64,000 bases of DNA from Adiantum capillus-veneris (lineage: Eukaryota > Streptophyta > Polypodiopsida > Polypodiales > Pteridaceae). The notes below the pieces were generated by a model. That model was not told where the DNA came from. It ran no database searches and saw nothing but the letters and a program-made list of their open reading frames with translations. Location of the stretch: the NCBI GenBank assembly GCA_014529385.2, contig CM043971.1, forward strand, positions 53,603,209 through 53,667,208, in the 5' to 3' direction. Position numbers and translations under genes: made by a program. Positions 47,891-59,055 of this stretch are shown piece after piece (within the stretch, counting starts at the first letter, position 1; the number at the start of each line of letters is the position of its first letter).

Positions 47891-47897
47891 TTACCTC

Positions 47898-48004
47898 AAC
47901 ATCATGAGCTTCACCGCCGGCCCGGTGGGGGGGCCGGGGGTCCCCTGCCCCCAATCATACCTAGCTACGTATGCGATGCCTCTCGAGCAGAAGCTCATGA
48001 TGTT
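47898..48004. repeat. 15-bp perfect inverted repeat around a G/C-rich core
   Basis: AACATCATGAGCTTC (47,898-47,912) and GAAGCTCATGATGTT (47,990-48,004) bracket a 77-bp spacer containing G-runs (CCGGTGGGGGGGCCGGGGG) and C-runs (CCCCTGCCCCC). It lies about 500 bp beyond the stop codon of the cellulose synthase gene. A small stem-loop element is possible. Confidence 0.6.
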
Positions 48005-48069
48005 ATGCATTGTATGAAAAACACTGAAAAAGACTCTGTTTTCCTACATCAGAAAATTTCTAAATCTTC

Positions 48070-48513
48070 TTGTGATTATATATAATAATATCCAGTACAA
48101 ACTCAACAAGCTAATATCCCTTCCTACATCTTGCCACAAACCCTTACCATACACACACATTAATTACACATCCATGCAGAGCCTTCTAGCATCAAGTTTA
48201 CATTCAAGTCCCAGGCTCCTGGACACATAAATGGATTCATGGATATGACTCTCATTACTCCATTTGTCTTCATCGTGCCCAAGCACCTTGACACAAACAT
48301 GCATTCACATACAACTCCAATACTGTATTGTTCCTCAGAGTAGCCAAGAACCCCATTGCACCTCCCATAGTAGCCAAGCTGTGTGCTCTAGACATCCTCA
48401 TCCGCATCATCACCGCAAGGATGCCAGTCTTCCTACCCCAATCCCACCAGACATCCACAAAGACCCTTGACGGTACAAAAGTGGTTTGCCCCTTCACCAC
48501 TGAGACCTTTCAA
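48070..48513 (-). other. Probable 3' UTR of the cellulose synthase gene
   Basis: The sequence downstream of the stop is non-coding and T/G-rich on the sense strand. The polyadenylation site cannot be fixed from sequence alone, so the end is approximate. Confidence 0.4.
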
Positions 48514-51500
48514 TCAACAGTTGTCCCCACATTGTGATGAGGTTGTTGTCGTTTGGCTAATGAAAGGGTCAATCCTCACCCACAGCAGCGAGAAGATCGA
48601 GGCCAGAAGAATCGACCACACAATCACGATTGTGGGTGTGCGGTTTTGCCTTCCCATTAATCCTTTCAAGAAAGGATAAAGATGAACTATGACCCAAAAA
48701 GCAAAGAACAACTTCCCAAACAAGGGGCCCCAAGACTGATATCCGCTGTTTAATGCATCGGAAATGCCTGCCACTACACCTACCAAATTTACAACAATTA
48801 AAGTAGTAGGAGGGATAAGAAGGGTTGTCCACTTGAAGATGTAGAGCTCCCCGAATTCTGTATCATCCGCTGCCTTCGCAGTGACTGTGAAATTTGTGTC
48901 GATACCTGCAAGAACCTTGAGAAGCCCTTGGAAAACCGCAAAAAGATGAGCAGAGACACCTCCAATCACCCAAAATTGCTCATTTCTCCACCAGTCATCG
49001 ATCCCTACACCACCCCAGCGCATTTCCAATATGCCAGTGGCAAAAATGGACAAGAAAAGAGAAATGAACCATAAACTCGCAAAGTTACTTATCTGCAGAA
49101 TACATGCACATGTTAACAAAAACTAGACTTCTCAACAGAGCAGGGAATAAAACATTTAGAAGAGCTTGAAGGCTTACCGCTGGTATGATAAACTTTCCAG
49201 TAAGCAAGCACACAGCTGGAAGCGTACAATACGCCAGCAGTGGTAATGATGTTATGGGGTAGACGATCGTGTTGATATAAGCCAAACGCTGTAACCACTT
49301 CAGACGACCGCCATAACCATACCACAATGGGCAATGCTTAGAGAGTAAAATTTCAACTGATCCCAGGGCCCACCTAAGCACTTGATTCAAACGATCCGAA
49401 AGATTGATAGGGGCAGACCCCTTGAAGGCTGGCCGCATTGGCATGCAGTAAACCGACCGCCAACCCCGACAATGCATCTTAAAACCAGTCAAGATATCTT
49501 CAGTAACCGAACCATATATCCATCCAATCTGTAAAAGAAAAATGCTTTTTTCAGTGTGGTAAAACCTTTTTCCAGTGTCGCAAAACCTTCACTTCGAGCC
49601 AAGAAGAGCTGACAGAGATTTCAGTCTCAATGCAACTGCTTCTCTTGCATGTGCTTCGCAAAAATGCCAGCCATTTCTGTTCAAACTTAAAAAAACAGAA
49701 TGTTACTTGGTTGCTGACCTCTTTCCCCCACTCTGTTTTGTCTTCATAGCCACAGCTTATAACATGAATAGCCTCTTTCAGCAGAGAGCTTGGGGGTATA
49801 GACGCAGGCACACCACCATCCTCATGGAAAGTAGAAGCCACAAATACCGGTGATTGACCAAACTTCTTCTCATAACTCTTCTGTGACATCAACAGAGACC
49901 TGTTGTCATCCTCATACCCTGACATGCACAAAGGCATTTAGTTACATCCCTACAACATGGGGCAGGTGCATACCTAGATGAATCCAAGATAAGAGAAATT
50001 AAAGCTATAAACACACGGTAATCATCGGTAAAAATATCTATATAAGCATCAGCTCCATTATCCACAACATTAAGTGTAACCAGTTCACACCCACTAGCAT
50101 CACCAGTGCCCAATAAAATCAGCTTCATTGTTAACTTAACCAGTCCACCTACTAGCATCACCGGTGCCCAATAGTAAGTGTAGGACAAACACACACACAC
50201 ACACACACGAACATCAAAAACTTGCCTCTTGCAGGCTCCATGAGACAACAACAAAAACAACATACCTTCAATGCCCTCGTCGATATCGTCCATATTAAAC
50301 ATAGGTATCGAGGAGTCGCTTCTTGCAGTCCTCCTCTCCGTGTTCTTAGACCTGGAAACCTTACTCTTTTTCCGGGGACCACAGCAGAACTGTGTGATCA
50401 AGTCGTCTTTAGGAGGCTTGTCACTCAAAGGGGCATCAATACCATACAGAGCTTGCCTTCTGAAAACACAACCAGTTCCGACGTACATAGGACCTTGCAC
50501 TCCATCAAGGCCTTTCAAGTTGATCTTCAAGGGCAATACAATGGAGTGTAGGGTCAGTCTAAGGGGACAAACAGATTTTCAAAACATTCAATAAACAAAT
50601 TCTGACATGTAAGTGCACTTACATCAAAAAACACAACATTGTGATTGGCATATCTATCATGCAGATCAACGCCATCAAATCTTTGAGGAAACTGCACATA
50701 GCACACTCTTTTCCCAAGCTTTGGGTCCATCATAAAACACATAGCTTCCCGGAGAGCCTTGCTGTTGTTAATATAATGGTCACAATCCAAGTTTAAAAAG
50801 TAAGGTGCATTGGTAAGAACTGCTGAGACTCTAACCTGCTCACAAAGACGGTTAATGGGTAACACATGAATGCAAGATGCTGAATTAATCCTAAATAAGT
50901 TCAAAATCACATACCAGAGCATTCATTGCACCAGCCTTCTTGTGGTGATTGAATCCTGGGCGCTTCTCACGGGAGACATATACCAATCGCGGGAGTTCAT
51001 TGCCATCAGTATCATGTCCTCCACTATGACCGAGGAAAACCTGCAAATAAGCAATACCGTATGAGTACATCTGCATCATGTTTACAAAGGTTTTCCAGAC
51101 TACCCTTCAGTTTCACCTGAATCATTCCAGGATGATCACGAGTGTTGTTCCCGGGCCATGGGCTGCCATCCTGCATTGTCCAACCTTCCTCAGGGACCTT
51201 CTGTGCCTTGGCAACCAGAGCATTTATTCTTACCTTGAACTCTTCATACTCTCTCTGCAAAGCCATGCATGACAATTAAAAGCTACTCAAAAACTCACAA
51301 CAAGTGCAGTTAATCACAATAAAGCATAAGCAGACCTTCATGGCCCGGCGCTCCTTCACAAATGTAGGTTGAACTTTGTCTTTCAAATAATCAATTTTCT
51401 GAGCAAAGTACATTTCTGGGGCCCTGGGCTCGATGCTGAATTTTTTGCAAAAAGGCACCCATTTTCTGGCAAACTCAGAAGTCTCAGAGAGTGACTCAAA

Positions 51501-54500
51501 TGTCAGCATGGCCGCACCATCATCAGACACATAGCATGACACTTTATCCACTGGGTAATCAACTGAGAGTATAGAAAGGACGGTATTTGCAGTGACAAGG
51601 GGCGGCTCTTTCAAAGGATCTACTGTACTGACATATACATCTACTGCAGATAGCTTGGAGGGTTTGCCTTCTGGTTCAAACCTACACATAAGATTCAATG
51701 GTCACAAACAAAAAGCATTTACTAAATACACACACACACACACATTTATGGTCCAATCACCCAGCAAGAACTGTGCAAATCACCTTAGAGACAATCTGTC
51801 AAGGTAGGTTTCTCTATTGATTGGAAGCCACTTAGGGAATTGGTCCAAAATCCATGAGATAGCAAACCATATCTCACAAATGACAGACACAAGCCATAGC
51901 CCATATGCATCATTAACAGGGCTTAGAATACGGAATCTCAGAAAGAATGCCAAAATCAGCAATCGAACAACTATAACAATTCGATAAGGGTTGATCTTTG
52001 TAGACGGAATGGCAATTTTTCGTGAAAGTGGCTGTCTACCATCATCAGTCCTGCAGAGGGAGAAAGACAGAAAAAAAGAGGTTTACTGCCGTCAAGAGAT
52101 CTACATCCCATTAAAGATTTCTGAATACTTACATGGCAGCATCCCCGCCTTGGCCATTATCATCTATTTCCCCACCTCCAGCATGACCTTCTATCATCTG
52201 CATTTTCTCCTGCTTGGACTTCCAGCTGTCAAGCCTCTCCTTCCAAGCGATGTCTCCAAACTCATAAGGGCTGAATTCCCTGCTCATATCCATGCTCCTT
52301 GATTCCACAGAACCTAAAATTGAGCATGAGATCCACAGAGGAGGAAGACAATGAGCAAAAGTAAAACTCTCAAAAAGTTCCACCTAGATTGAAAAGCCCA
52401 AATCCATCTATAAAGGAAGGTGCAAGTTTCATGCACAGGATAGTCATCCATTGTATCATCATGCTGAGTATTGACTGAATACTACAACACCCCAATCAAC
52501 ATGATTACTGCCATGTACTGGGTATAGAACTACATATCAACACGCCCCACGCAGAAACATATGATAGTACATCCAGTTGAGAGCATTACTGGGTATGTTA
52601 GAATCTGCGTAGGGTAGAGGATGAACACGCTTGCCACCCCCTGGTGGAGTGTAAAAAGAAGGATGATCAGGTGAAATTCCAGCAAACTCACCAGACACCT
52701 GCAAGAAAATTGCAAAAATCTCAGGCACAAGAATGAAATGAGCCATCATAAAGAGAAGGTTCCAATGAGAGAGCCTTCAAGATTGGTGCATACATTATGA
52801 CTGCCATCTGTCAGAAGAGGAATCTGAGGGACAGGCCGAGCTGGAGCATGGGGAGTGTTTCTAGTATCAGCCCCTCCATAACTCATGTGATCTTGCTCTG
52901 GTGTGCGCTGCCTGCGGGGATCATGAATGTCAATGTAGCTGAACTCGTTCTCAAGGTCATCCACATCTTCTTCTTCCTCATCTCCCAAGACTCGAGGACT
53001 CCCTAGAACATGCATTACAGAGCGGGAAACTAGTAAGACAGAGCCAATATCAGATAGTTACAGAGAAGGAAGACAATGACCCAACATGTAAAATGCCAAT
53101 ATCAAGTCCAGAACCGTCATTCAACCAGAACCATTTCATCTACTTTGGGCATCTGAAACCCTTAAGCAGATGATCAAATATTTACAGACGCTAACCTTTG
53201 TGTCGCTTATATCTTGTCTTGCACTGAGGGCAGGCTTGATTTCCATCCTTCCGCTCATACTCATAGCAGGGCCTGCATACTGGAAATGCACACTCATTGC
53301 AAGCAACAAACAATTCCCCTGTAGGAGTGATACCAACGTCGTCACCACATATCTGACAAACTTGTCCTGTTGAATGTTGGAGCGGTCTCGGCTAACAACA
53401 CATAAGGAGCCACACAAATGATCAGCACCCGGCACAGCATAAACTCACTGCTCTCTAACATCAGCTTTTCAACCAAATCTTCAAAGAACTTCCACGTGGA
53501 CAGTACTACCTTGAAGATGATAACTACCTGCCTTCATATGCATTTATGATTAGACTCTTTCTAAGTTGAAATTTATCAGTATTAATAAATCTTAAGAACT
53601 TCAAAATGGGTAGCACTCCATTTGCAGATGTTAAATTCTAACCTGGGCATTTGACAGATTCCAACGAGACCCCCAAAATTCAAGCATCAGCAGCGATCGC
53701 TGAATTTCTCAAGACCAAACATTTTCCTTGGAGTTTTTCTTATCAAAAAGAGGTTCTATTATTCCATACATGAATGCACACAAAAACCTATTGCTGGCTG
53801 ATAGACTGACTACACAGCCCAGAGGAGCAGCCACAGGTTAGGGCCGGCAAATACCCAGCCCCAAATTGAAGCCCTAGCTCATTGAAGACTGGAGGGACGA
53901 TAGATGGTCAACCAATGAGGCACAACTTCAGTTGGCCAAAGACACACCTCCACCCAGCAAGCACTTGCAGCAACTCGTTGCCTACCCCTGTGACTTGGAC
54001 CATTGGTGCTGTGTATGCTTAGAGTGCTAAACCTATCTAAAATCTTGAAGGATTAATGGGTTACTTTCTGATAGACAACTATGCATGACTTTGTGCTATG
54101 AAAGGAAAGTGCTGATTAGCTGGGATCGTGCTGATTCGCAAAAAATCAGGAGCCAGAGAATTCTCTCCTAGGGCACGGTAAGTGGTACTGCTGAAGCAAT
54201 GACCACTCTAAATACTTCAAAGATGGAGAACTGCAAACTCACGAAGAGCAGGAAGTATCATAGCTTAAGGCCTGACATGGGCGCCCGAGAAATCAAGGTG
54301 CTCAATTGCAACATCAAGCATTGCAACCACTACTGCAACAATAGGTGAAAGAAAGCGGGCAGAAAACGAGCAGCAGGATCATGGTCAGCAATACGATTGT
54401 TCAAGCACATGACCCACCTGTGTTGGAGGAGCAAGCAGTTCAAGCAGTGAGCTTTCGGCAAGATTAATGCTCATGAGCAGAAGACAGCAGTAGAGTACCC

Positions 54501-54624
54501 GCTAGCAAAGAGAGGCAAACGAGTGACATCGGATCTGCGTACTTACTCCATGAGTTTCTGGCGCGATGACTACCAGCTGGTTGCGCCTGTAAGAGCCCGC
54601 AACAAGGCCAGCATTGGCCTCCAT
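48514..54624 (-). CDS. CesA: Cellulose synthase catalytic subunit (CesA), 14 exons, 1,083 residues
   Basis: The product polymerises UDP-glucose into beta-1,4-glucan in the plasma-membrane cellulose synthase complex. Exons: 54624-54547, 53391-53196, 53002-52794, 52698-52590, 52313-52133, 52050-51784, 51681-51336, 51254-51117, 51040-50915, 50835-50623, 50524-50266, 49918-49719, 49528-49178, 49092-48514. All introns are GT-AG and all phases agree, totalling 3,252 nt. The start [11 protein letters not shown] is the family N-terminus. A RING-like zinc finger begins at Cys38 (CQICGDDVG). Two membrane helices lie near residues 280-345. Catalytic motifs are DDG (Asp400-401), DCD (567-569), TED (783-785) and QVLRW (823-827). 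Several C-terminal membrane helices follow in exons 13-14, and the protein ends QCGDNC. Length is normal for the family (about 1,080). The class-specific region (near [19 protein letters not shown], exon 11) is short. One residue of note is EMYF in exon 7 where EWYF is usual. No lesion was found. Confidence 0.97.
50189..50208. repeat. CA microsatellite in intron 11 of CesA
   Basis: About ten CA units. Just upstream on the sense strand the intron also carries a short imperfect duplication (ACTAGCATCACC-x-GTGCCCAATA, twice near 50,095 and 50,152). Confidence 0.85.
53392..54546 (-). other. Intron 1 of CesA (1,155 bp)
   Basis: It is much longer than the other introns (about 75-350 bp). It starts GTAAGT directly after codon 26 and ends TTAG. 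A segment near 53,740-54,000 differs from the rest (GAGGTTCTATTATTCC at its left edge) and may be an inserted element, but no terminal repeats were found. A large first intron can hold expression enhancers in plants; no such element is identified here. Confidence 0.8.
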
Positions 54625-54819
54625 TAAGCCTGCAGCTGCTGTTTCCGAGCCGAAGTGAGAGCTATGGTGAGGGTCTACTTCAGTCGAAAAGGAGCGACAT
54701 GGAGGAGAACTCTACGGCATTGGCCTCCATTAAGCCTGCAGCTGCTGTTTCCGAGCCGAAGTGAGAGCTATGGTGAGGGTCTACTTCAGACGAAAAGGAG
54801 TGACACGGAGAACTCTACG
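54611..54819. repeat. 106-bp tandem duplication spanning the CesA start codon
   Basis: Copy 1 is 54,611-54,716 and includes the true ATG (54,624). Copy 2 is 54,717-54,819 with a 3-bp deletion and a few substitutions. Both begin GCATTGGCCTCCATTAAGCC on the plus strand. The duplicated unit includes the first 14 nt of the coding sequence plus upstream leader. Confidence 0.93.
54680..54730 (-). promoter_or_regulatory. Upstream ORF of 16 codons created by the duplication
   Basis: The upstream copy of the start codon (54,730) opens MEANAVEFSSMSLLFD and stops at TGA 54,682-54,680, 55 nt before the main ATG. Its first five residues equal those of CesA. It matters only if transcription starts upstream of 54,730, which the sequence cannot show. 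If so, it could lower translation of the main frame. Confidence 0.6.
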
Positions 54820-54852
54820 GCAAAAAAGCATGTAAATGAACTCGTGAGTCGT

Positions 54853-54854
54853 GA

Positions 54855-54902
<48 letters not shown>
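54853..54902. repeat. TG-GA compound microsatellite upstream of CesA
   Basis: On the sense (minus) strand this is a CT run followed by a CA run, about 125 bp before the duplicated start. CT-rich microsatellites are common in plant 5' leaders and promoters. Confidence 0.9.
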
Positions 54903-55039
54903 CGCTTTTTTGTCGGACCCATCGCCTTTTGCCCGTTAATTGAATTAATGTTTTGATATTGTAAGGGATCCATAGCACAAAGGATACAAGCATAAGAAAT
55001 GTTTTTTTCCCCCCAAAAACTCACAACAGTGAGTGGTAT

Positions 55040-55640
55040 TATTGTATTACTATAAACCAAAAATTACATGACCAACTCTCCTCATAGGGTACCAGATGGA
55101 CACCACAAGTTCCCATACCATAAACCACGAGTTGCACCAAATACACACAACCCCCACCACCAGAAGGCCTTGGATGCCACCACTCATGACGGCCACAGCC
55201 ACCCGAGTGTCCAAAGCCCACGACAAACCGACCAGATCATCACTGAGTGAAGCAGTAGCACACCACAGCAAAGAAACCCCTCGAGGACGAGCAAGTACCA
55301 CAACAAACCATTGTAACCATGAAGCACCATCCGAACAAGACACCTTCACACCCACCAAGCAAATCCACACCATCCAATAGTAACCAAGGTTCACAGAAGC
55401 TCGCAGAAGACAGCGTCGCTTTGCCACAATAAGGCCTGGCACGCAGGAAATTCCTCCCAAGGAGGAGGGGGTAGCTGCCCAGGCCCAAGTACAGAAAAAG
55501 GTAGTTGTCGAAGCACCAAACAGGAACCAGCACGACTCAGCCCTCCTTCGTGCAGAACCGGACCCCACGCGAGCAGATCCACTATCATTGGAATATCCCC
55601 AGCCAATACCTCTCTCACTATGAAAATCTCTAATTGTTTA
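55040..55640. other. Unassigned GC-rich stretch upstream of CesA
   Basis: A 172-codon minus-strand frame (55,568-55,050) and shorter plus-strand frames overlap. Their composition (Trp/Cys/Val-rich on one strand, His/Pro/Thr-rich on the other) looks like chance frames in GC-rich DNA. No domain is recognised. It may contain the CesA promoter at its left edge. Confidence 0.35.
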
Positions 55641-56200
55641 CCGCGGCCTTTTCTCACCCACACACACTCACAAACACTCTCATTGTGTAGTATGCAAAGT
55701 GAAAGAGCTCCCTCTCCTTCTCCAAGCAAGTAGAGGTTGAGAGCCTACACCAACACTCTTGGTTATGGAGTGCAAATCCATCCAAGAGCCATGCTTCAAT
55801 GCTTGAGCTTGCCATCTATTTCTTCTTCATTACTATGCTATTATGTATGCTAGCACAAGAGTTATGATAAGTGAGGAACTAGCTCTTTCTCGTATGAAAT
55901 GTTTCTTCTTCCTCTTCCCTACCCTCATTCCCTGCTAGCTCTCTCCACCTTCGAAGGTGTTTGAGGTCTTGGGACTGAGGCTTGGTATAGTTAAAGCTTT
56001 CTTCAAGTTTAGGTTATGCTATGATGGTGATGCATGAAGCTTTCCATCTTCATTGCTTCACCTAGGTCACAAGGAACACAAAGAATGTATTGTAACAAGT
56101 CTCTCTTTATGGGAGTAATCATAATACAAATGCCTATTGGAGGGGGGACCGGCTCCACATAAATCCGGTCCTCAACTATTGTCATGTTCTCTAAATTCTA
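55640..56200 (+). repeat. LTR-like fragment
   Basis: The part near 56,100-56,195 resembles the minus strand of 41,640-41,750, sharing ATAATACAAA, TTGGAGGGGGGA-CGGCTCCA and AAATCC-GTCCTCAA. Similarity ends abruptly at about 56,200, where gypsy RT coding begins, marking a rearrangement junction. Confidence 0.45.
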
Positions 56201-56203
56201 GGC

Positions 56204-57695
56204 TCTCTTCTTCCAATCACTGAGCATGTTTTAGAACAAGTCGCAAGAAAAGAAGATTACAGCTTCTTTGATGGCTTTTCGGGATACAATCAACTTTTGG
56301 TTGACCAAGAAGATCAGCATAAAACTACTTTTGCAATGAAATGGGGTATTTTTCCCTATCGGGTCATGCATTTTGGGTTAACCAATGCTTCTGCCAGCTT
56401 TCAAAGATTGATGAGTCATGCTTTTAAAGAATATCTTAGGAAATTCTTGGAAGTATATATGGATGATCTATGCGTACATTCATCAATCCAAGCTGATCAT
56501 TTTGAACACCTCAAAAAGGTATTTGAAAAATATAGATTTTATTGGATTTTCTTAAATCTTGAAAAGTGCACATTCATGGGTAGACAAGGAAAAATTCTTG
56601 GACATATAGTGTCTAAAAATGGCATATCTACTGATATGGATAAAATTCATGTTATTGATGATTTGCCTAGATCAACAACAGTCAAGGGGGTTCAAGCCTT
56701 CATGGGACATTGTGGATATTACAGACGATTCATTTACATGTACGCTATAATTGCAAAACCCATGTATAGCTTGATTACACACTTTGAATGGACTGATGAG
56801 TGTGAAGAATCCTTCATGAAATTTAAGCAAGCTCTCACCTCAGCTCCAATATTGAAAGAACCAGATTGGAATAAGTTATTCCTAATACATGTAGATGCTT
56901 CCAATTTTGCCATCGGGTGTATACTAGCTCAACCAGGAGATGGGAAAATTGATTTTCCTATTCCTTATGCTAGCCGACAATTGAACATGGCGGAAAGATT
57001 ATACCACCATTAAAAGGGAAGGGTTAGGAATGATCTATGCCGTAAAAAAGTATAGACATTATCTATTAGCAAACAAATTTGTGTTCTTTGTGGACCACCA
57101 AGCCTTATTGTACTTGGTCAACAAGCCATGCAGCACAGGAAGAATAGTGAGATGGTTCATCATTCTTCTAGAATTTGATTTCACTATAGTTGTGAAAAAG
57201 GGCACCACTCATCAAAGAGCAGATCATTTGTTTAGAATTGTTTCAGGGGAACCACCTAAAGGAGTAAACGATGATCTACTAGATGTCTATCTATTCTTCG
57301 TGGAAATGATACCTCGATGGTCGGAAAATATGGCATCATTGATGACCATAGCTCAAGTGGATTCGCAAATACCACTTCCTATTACAATCGGATTAATCAA
57401 GCAATGGGCTATGTATTAATTGCTAGCTGGGAGACTATACAAAAAGAACCGAGATGGAATATTTCTCTTATGCATTAATCTTGAAGAGAAAACAAAATAC
57501 CTAAGTCAAGCACATATTACCATAGTAGGACTTCACTTTGCAAAAGACCAGACTATGCAAAGAATCTTGAGACTTGGAGTATTTTGGCCAACTATGAGGA
57601 GTGATGTTCGCTCTTTTGTAAAGGATTGTCCTCAATGTCAAAAACAAAACACCCATACCTCATCTAACATTATTCCAAATGTCGTCTGTTTCTAA
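56204..57695 (+). pseudogene. Truncated Ty3-gypsy RT, RNase H and integrase zinc-binding region
   Basis: The frame opens in the middle of RT (LPITEHVLEQVARKEDYSFF), with the fingers absent. It contains WGIFPYRVMHFGLTNA and the catalytic VYMDDL (near 56,455). ILGHIVSKNGIS follows, then RNase H with HVDASNFAIGCILAQ to a stop at 57,013. A frame change leads to MIYAVKKYRHYLLANKF and VDHQALLYLVNKP (57,030-57,419). The frame 57,420-57,695 ends with an integrase-type zinc-binding region (GLHFAKDQTMQRILRLGVFWP, DCPQCQKQ). Compared with an intact gypsy pol, the 5' part is missing and two frame breaks are present. Confidence 0.85.
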
Positions 57696-58971
57696 ATGGA
57701 GTAATTATCTAGTTTCTTATTTATCGAGCCGAACATTTCCTGAGGATATGAGTAAATACCGTCAAAGAGCAATTGAAACTGAAGCAAGAGACTATGCTCC
57801 AATTGGAAACCAATTGTATCAAAGAGGTAACGATCAACATTTGCGTCTTTGTGCAAATGAAGAGGAATATATTCCAATTATAGAACAACCATATGCTGGA
57901 TTAGCTGGAGGTCACTTTTCTAGTGAGACTACCGCAAGAGCAATCTTAATGGCAAGCATATGGTGGCCAACAATTTTTGCAGATGCCAAAGAATATGTTC
58001 AAAGATGTGATGCTTGTCAACGAGCAAAGATGTGATGCCAAAGATATGTTCAAAGATGTGATGCTTGTCAACGAGCAAAAATGCCAACACGAGTGGACAA
58101 CATGTTCTTAAGACCAATGATGGGAGCTAGAGCTTTCACAAAATGGGGTATAGACTTTGTTGGGCCAATACAGCCACCTGCTTATAGAACCCAAGCTCAA
58201 TATATCATTGTAGCTACGGATTATTTGACTAAGTGGGCCGAGGCTAAAGGAACTCAAAAGAATGATACCAGAACCACTGCCGCATTCTTATATGAGTATG
58301 TATTCACAAGATATGGACTGCCAATAGAAATTGTCAGTGATAGGGGAAATCATTTCTTTAATGAAATAATCAAGTATCTGCTTAATGAATTTATGGTCAT
58401 CCATAACAAATGAGCTCCCTATCACCCACAAGCAAACGGACAAGTTGAGCATACGAATAAGATTCTTAGCTCGGGATTGACTAAAGTGGCTAGTTCAGGA
58501 AGGACAGATTGGGAAATGAACCTCCATGTTTCTCTATGGGCTTATCGAGTTTCATTCAAAACAACTTTACATGCTACACCCTTTAACCTTGTTTATGGTC
58601 TTGATGCCATATTGCCAATAGAATTTCTATTGCCGACATTAAGGGTAGCTAAGGATCTTAAGTGGACTGGACATGAATTGTCAGAGAGACTTGAAGATTT
58701 AGAGAAGCTAGATGAGCAAAGGCTAATTGTTGTAGCTCACATCTATGCACAAAAGCGGAAACAAAAACAATTTTTTGATTCCCATTTAATTACAAAAATC
58801 TTCAAAAAAGGGGACTTAGTTTTAGTCTATTCCCTTAAGCAACACATTCCCAAGTTTAAGAAAAAGGAAAACGGAATGTTTATCATTGAAGATATATCTC
58901 CAAGTGTAGCAGTTAAGTTGTCCACCCTAAATGGTGAACCAATGGATAATTGGATTAGGGATGTCGTTTAA
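57696..58971 (+). pseudogene. Second gypsy segment: RNase H-integrase linker, second zinc-binding region, integrase core
   Basis: From about 57,690 the peptide returns to sequence that normally precedes the integrase zinc region (SYLSSRTFPEDMSKYRQRAI, QLYQRGNDQHLRLC). It then has a second zinc-binding region (AGGHFSSETTARAIL, WWPTIFADAKEYVQRCDACQ) in which the first His is replaced. The integrase core follows from 58,081 with WGIDFVGP, VSDRGNHF and NGQVEHTNK, which are the D, D and E of the triad, and a C-terminal part with KKGDLVLVYSLKQHIPKFK. TGA stops at 58,035 and 58,413 interrupt it. The frame is otherwise constant. Confidence 0.8.
57982..58084. repeat. 52-bp tandem duplication at the integrase zinc region
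   Basis: GATGCCAAAGA-ATATGTTC begins at 57,982 and again at 58,034. The second copy lacks one base and starts right at the TGA that ends the upstream frame. Confidence 0.85.
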
Positions 58972-59055
58972 AGAAGTATAATTTGCCGCTAACCAATGAA
59001 TTGCTAGAAAGAATGCATGCAACCAAGCAAAGGAAGATAAAACGACAACAAGTTA

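Noticed and set aside
49551..49718. Continuation of the exon 12 frame past 49,719
   Set aside because: The frame reads into an intron. The spliced product resumes at 49,528 with [11 protein letters not shown], matching the family.
53136..53435. 99-codon minus-strand frame over CesA exon 2
   Set aside because: It is out of frame with the zinc-finger coding sequence. The true frame there reads CQICGDDVG and is bounded by AG/GT splice sites.
55050..55568. 172-codon minus-strand reading frame upstream of CesA
   Set aside because: Composition is biased to Trp, Cys, Val and Leu with no domain. Both strands are open in overlapping frames, as expected for GC-rich non-coding DNA.
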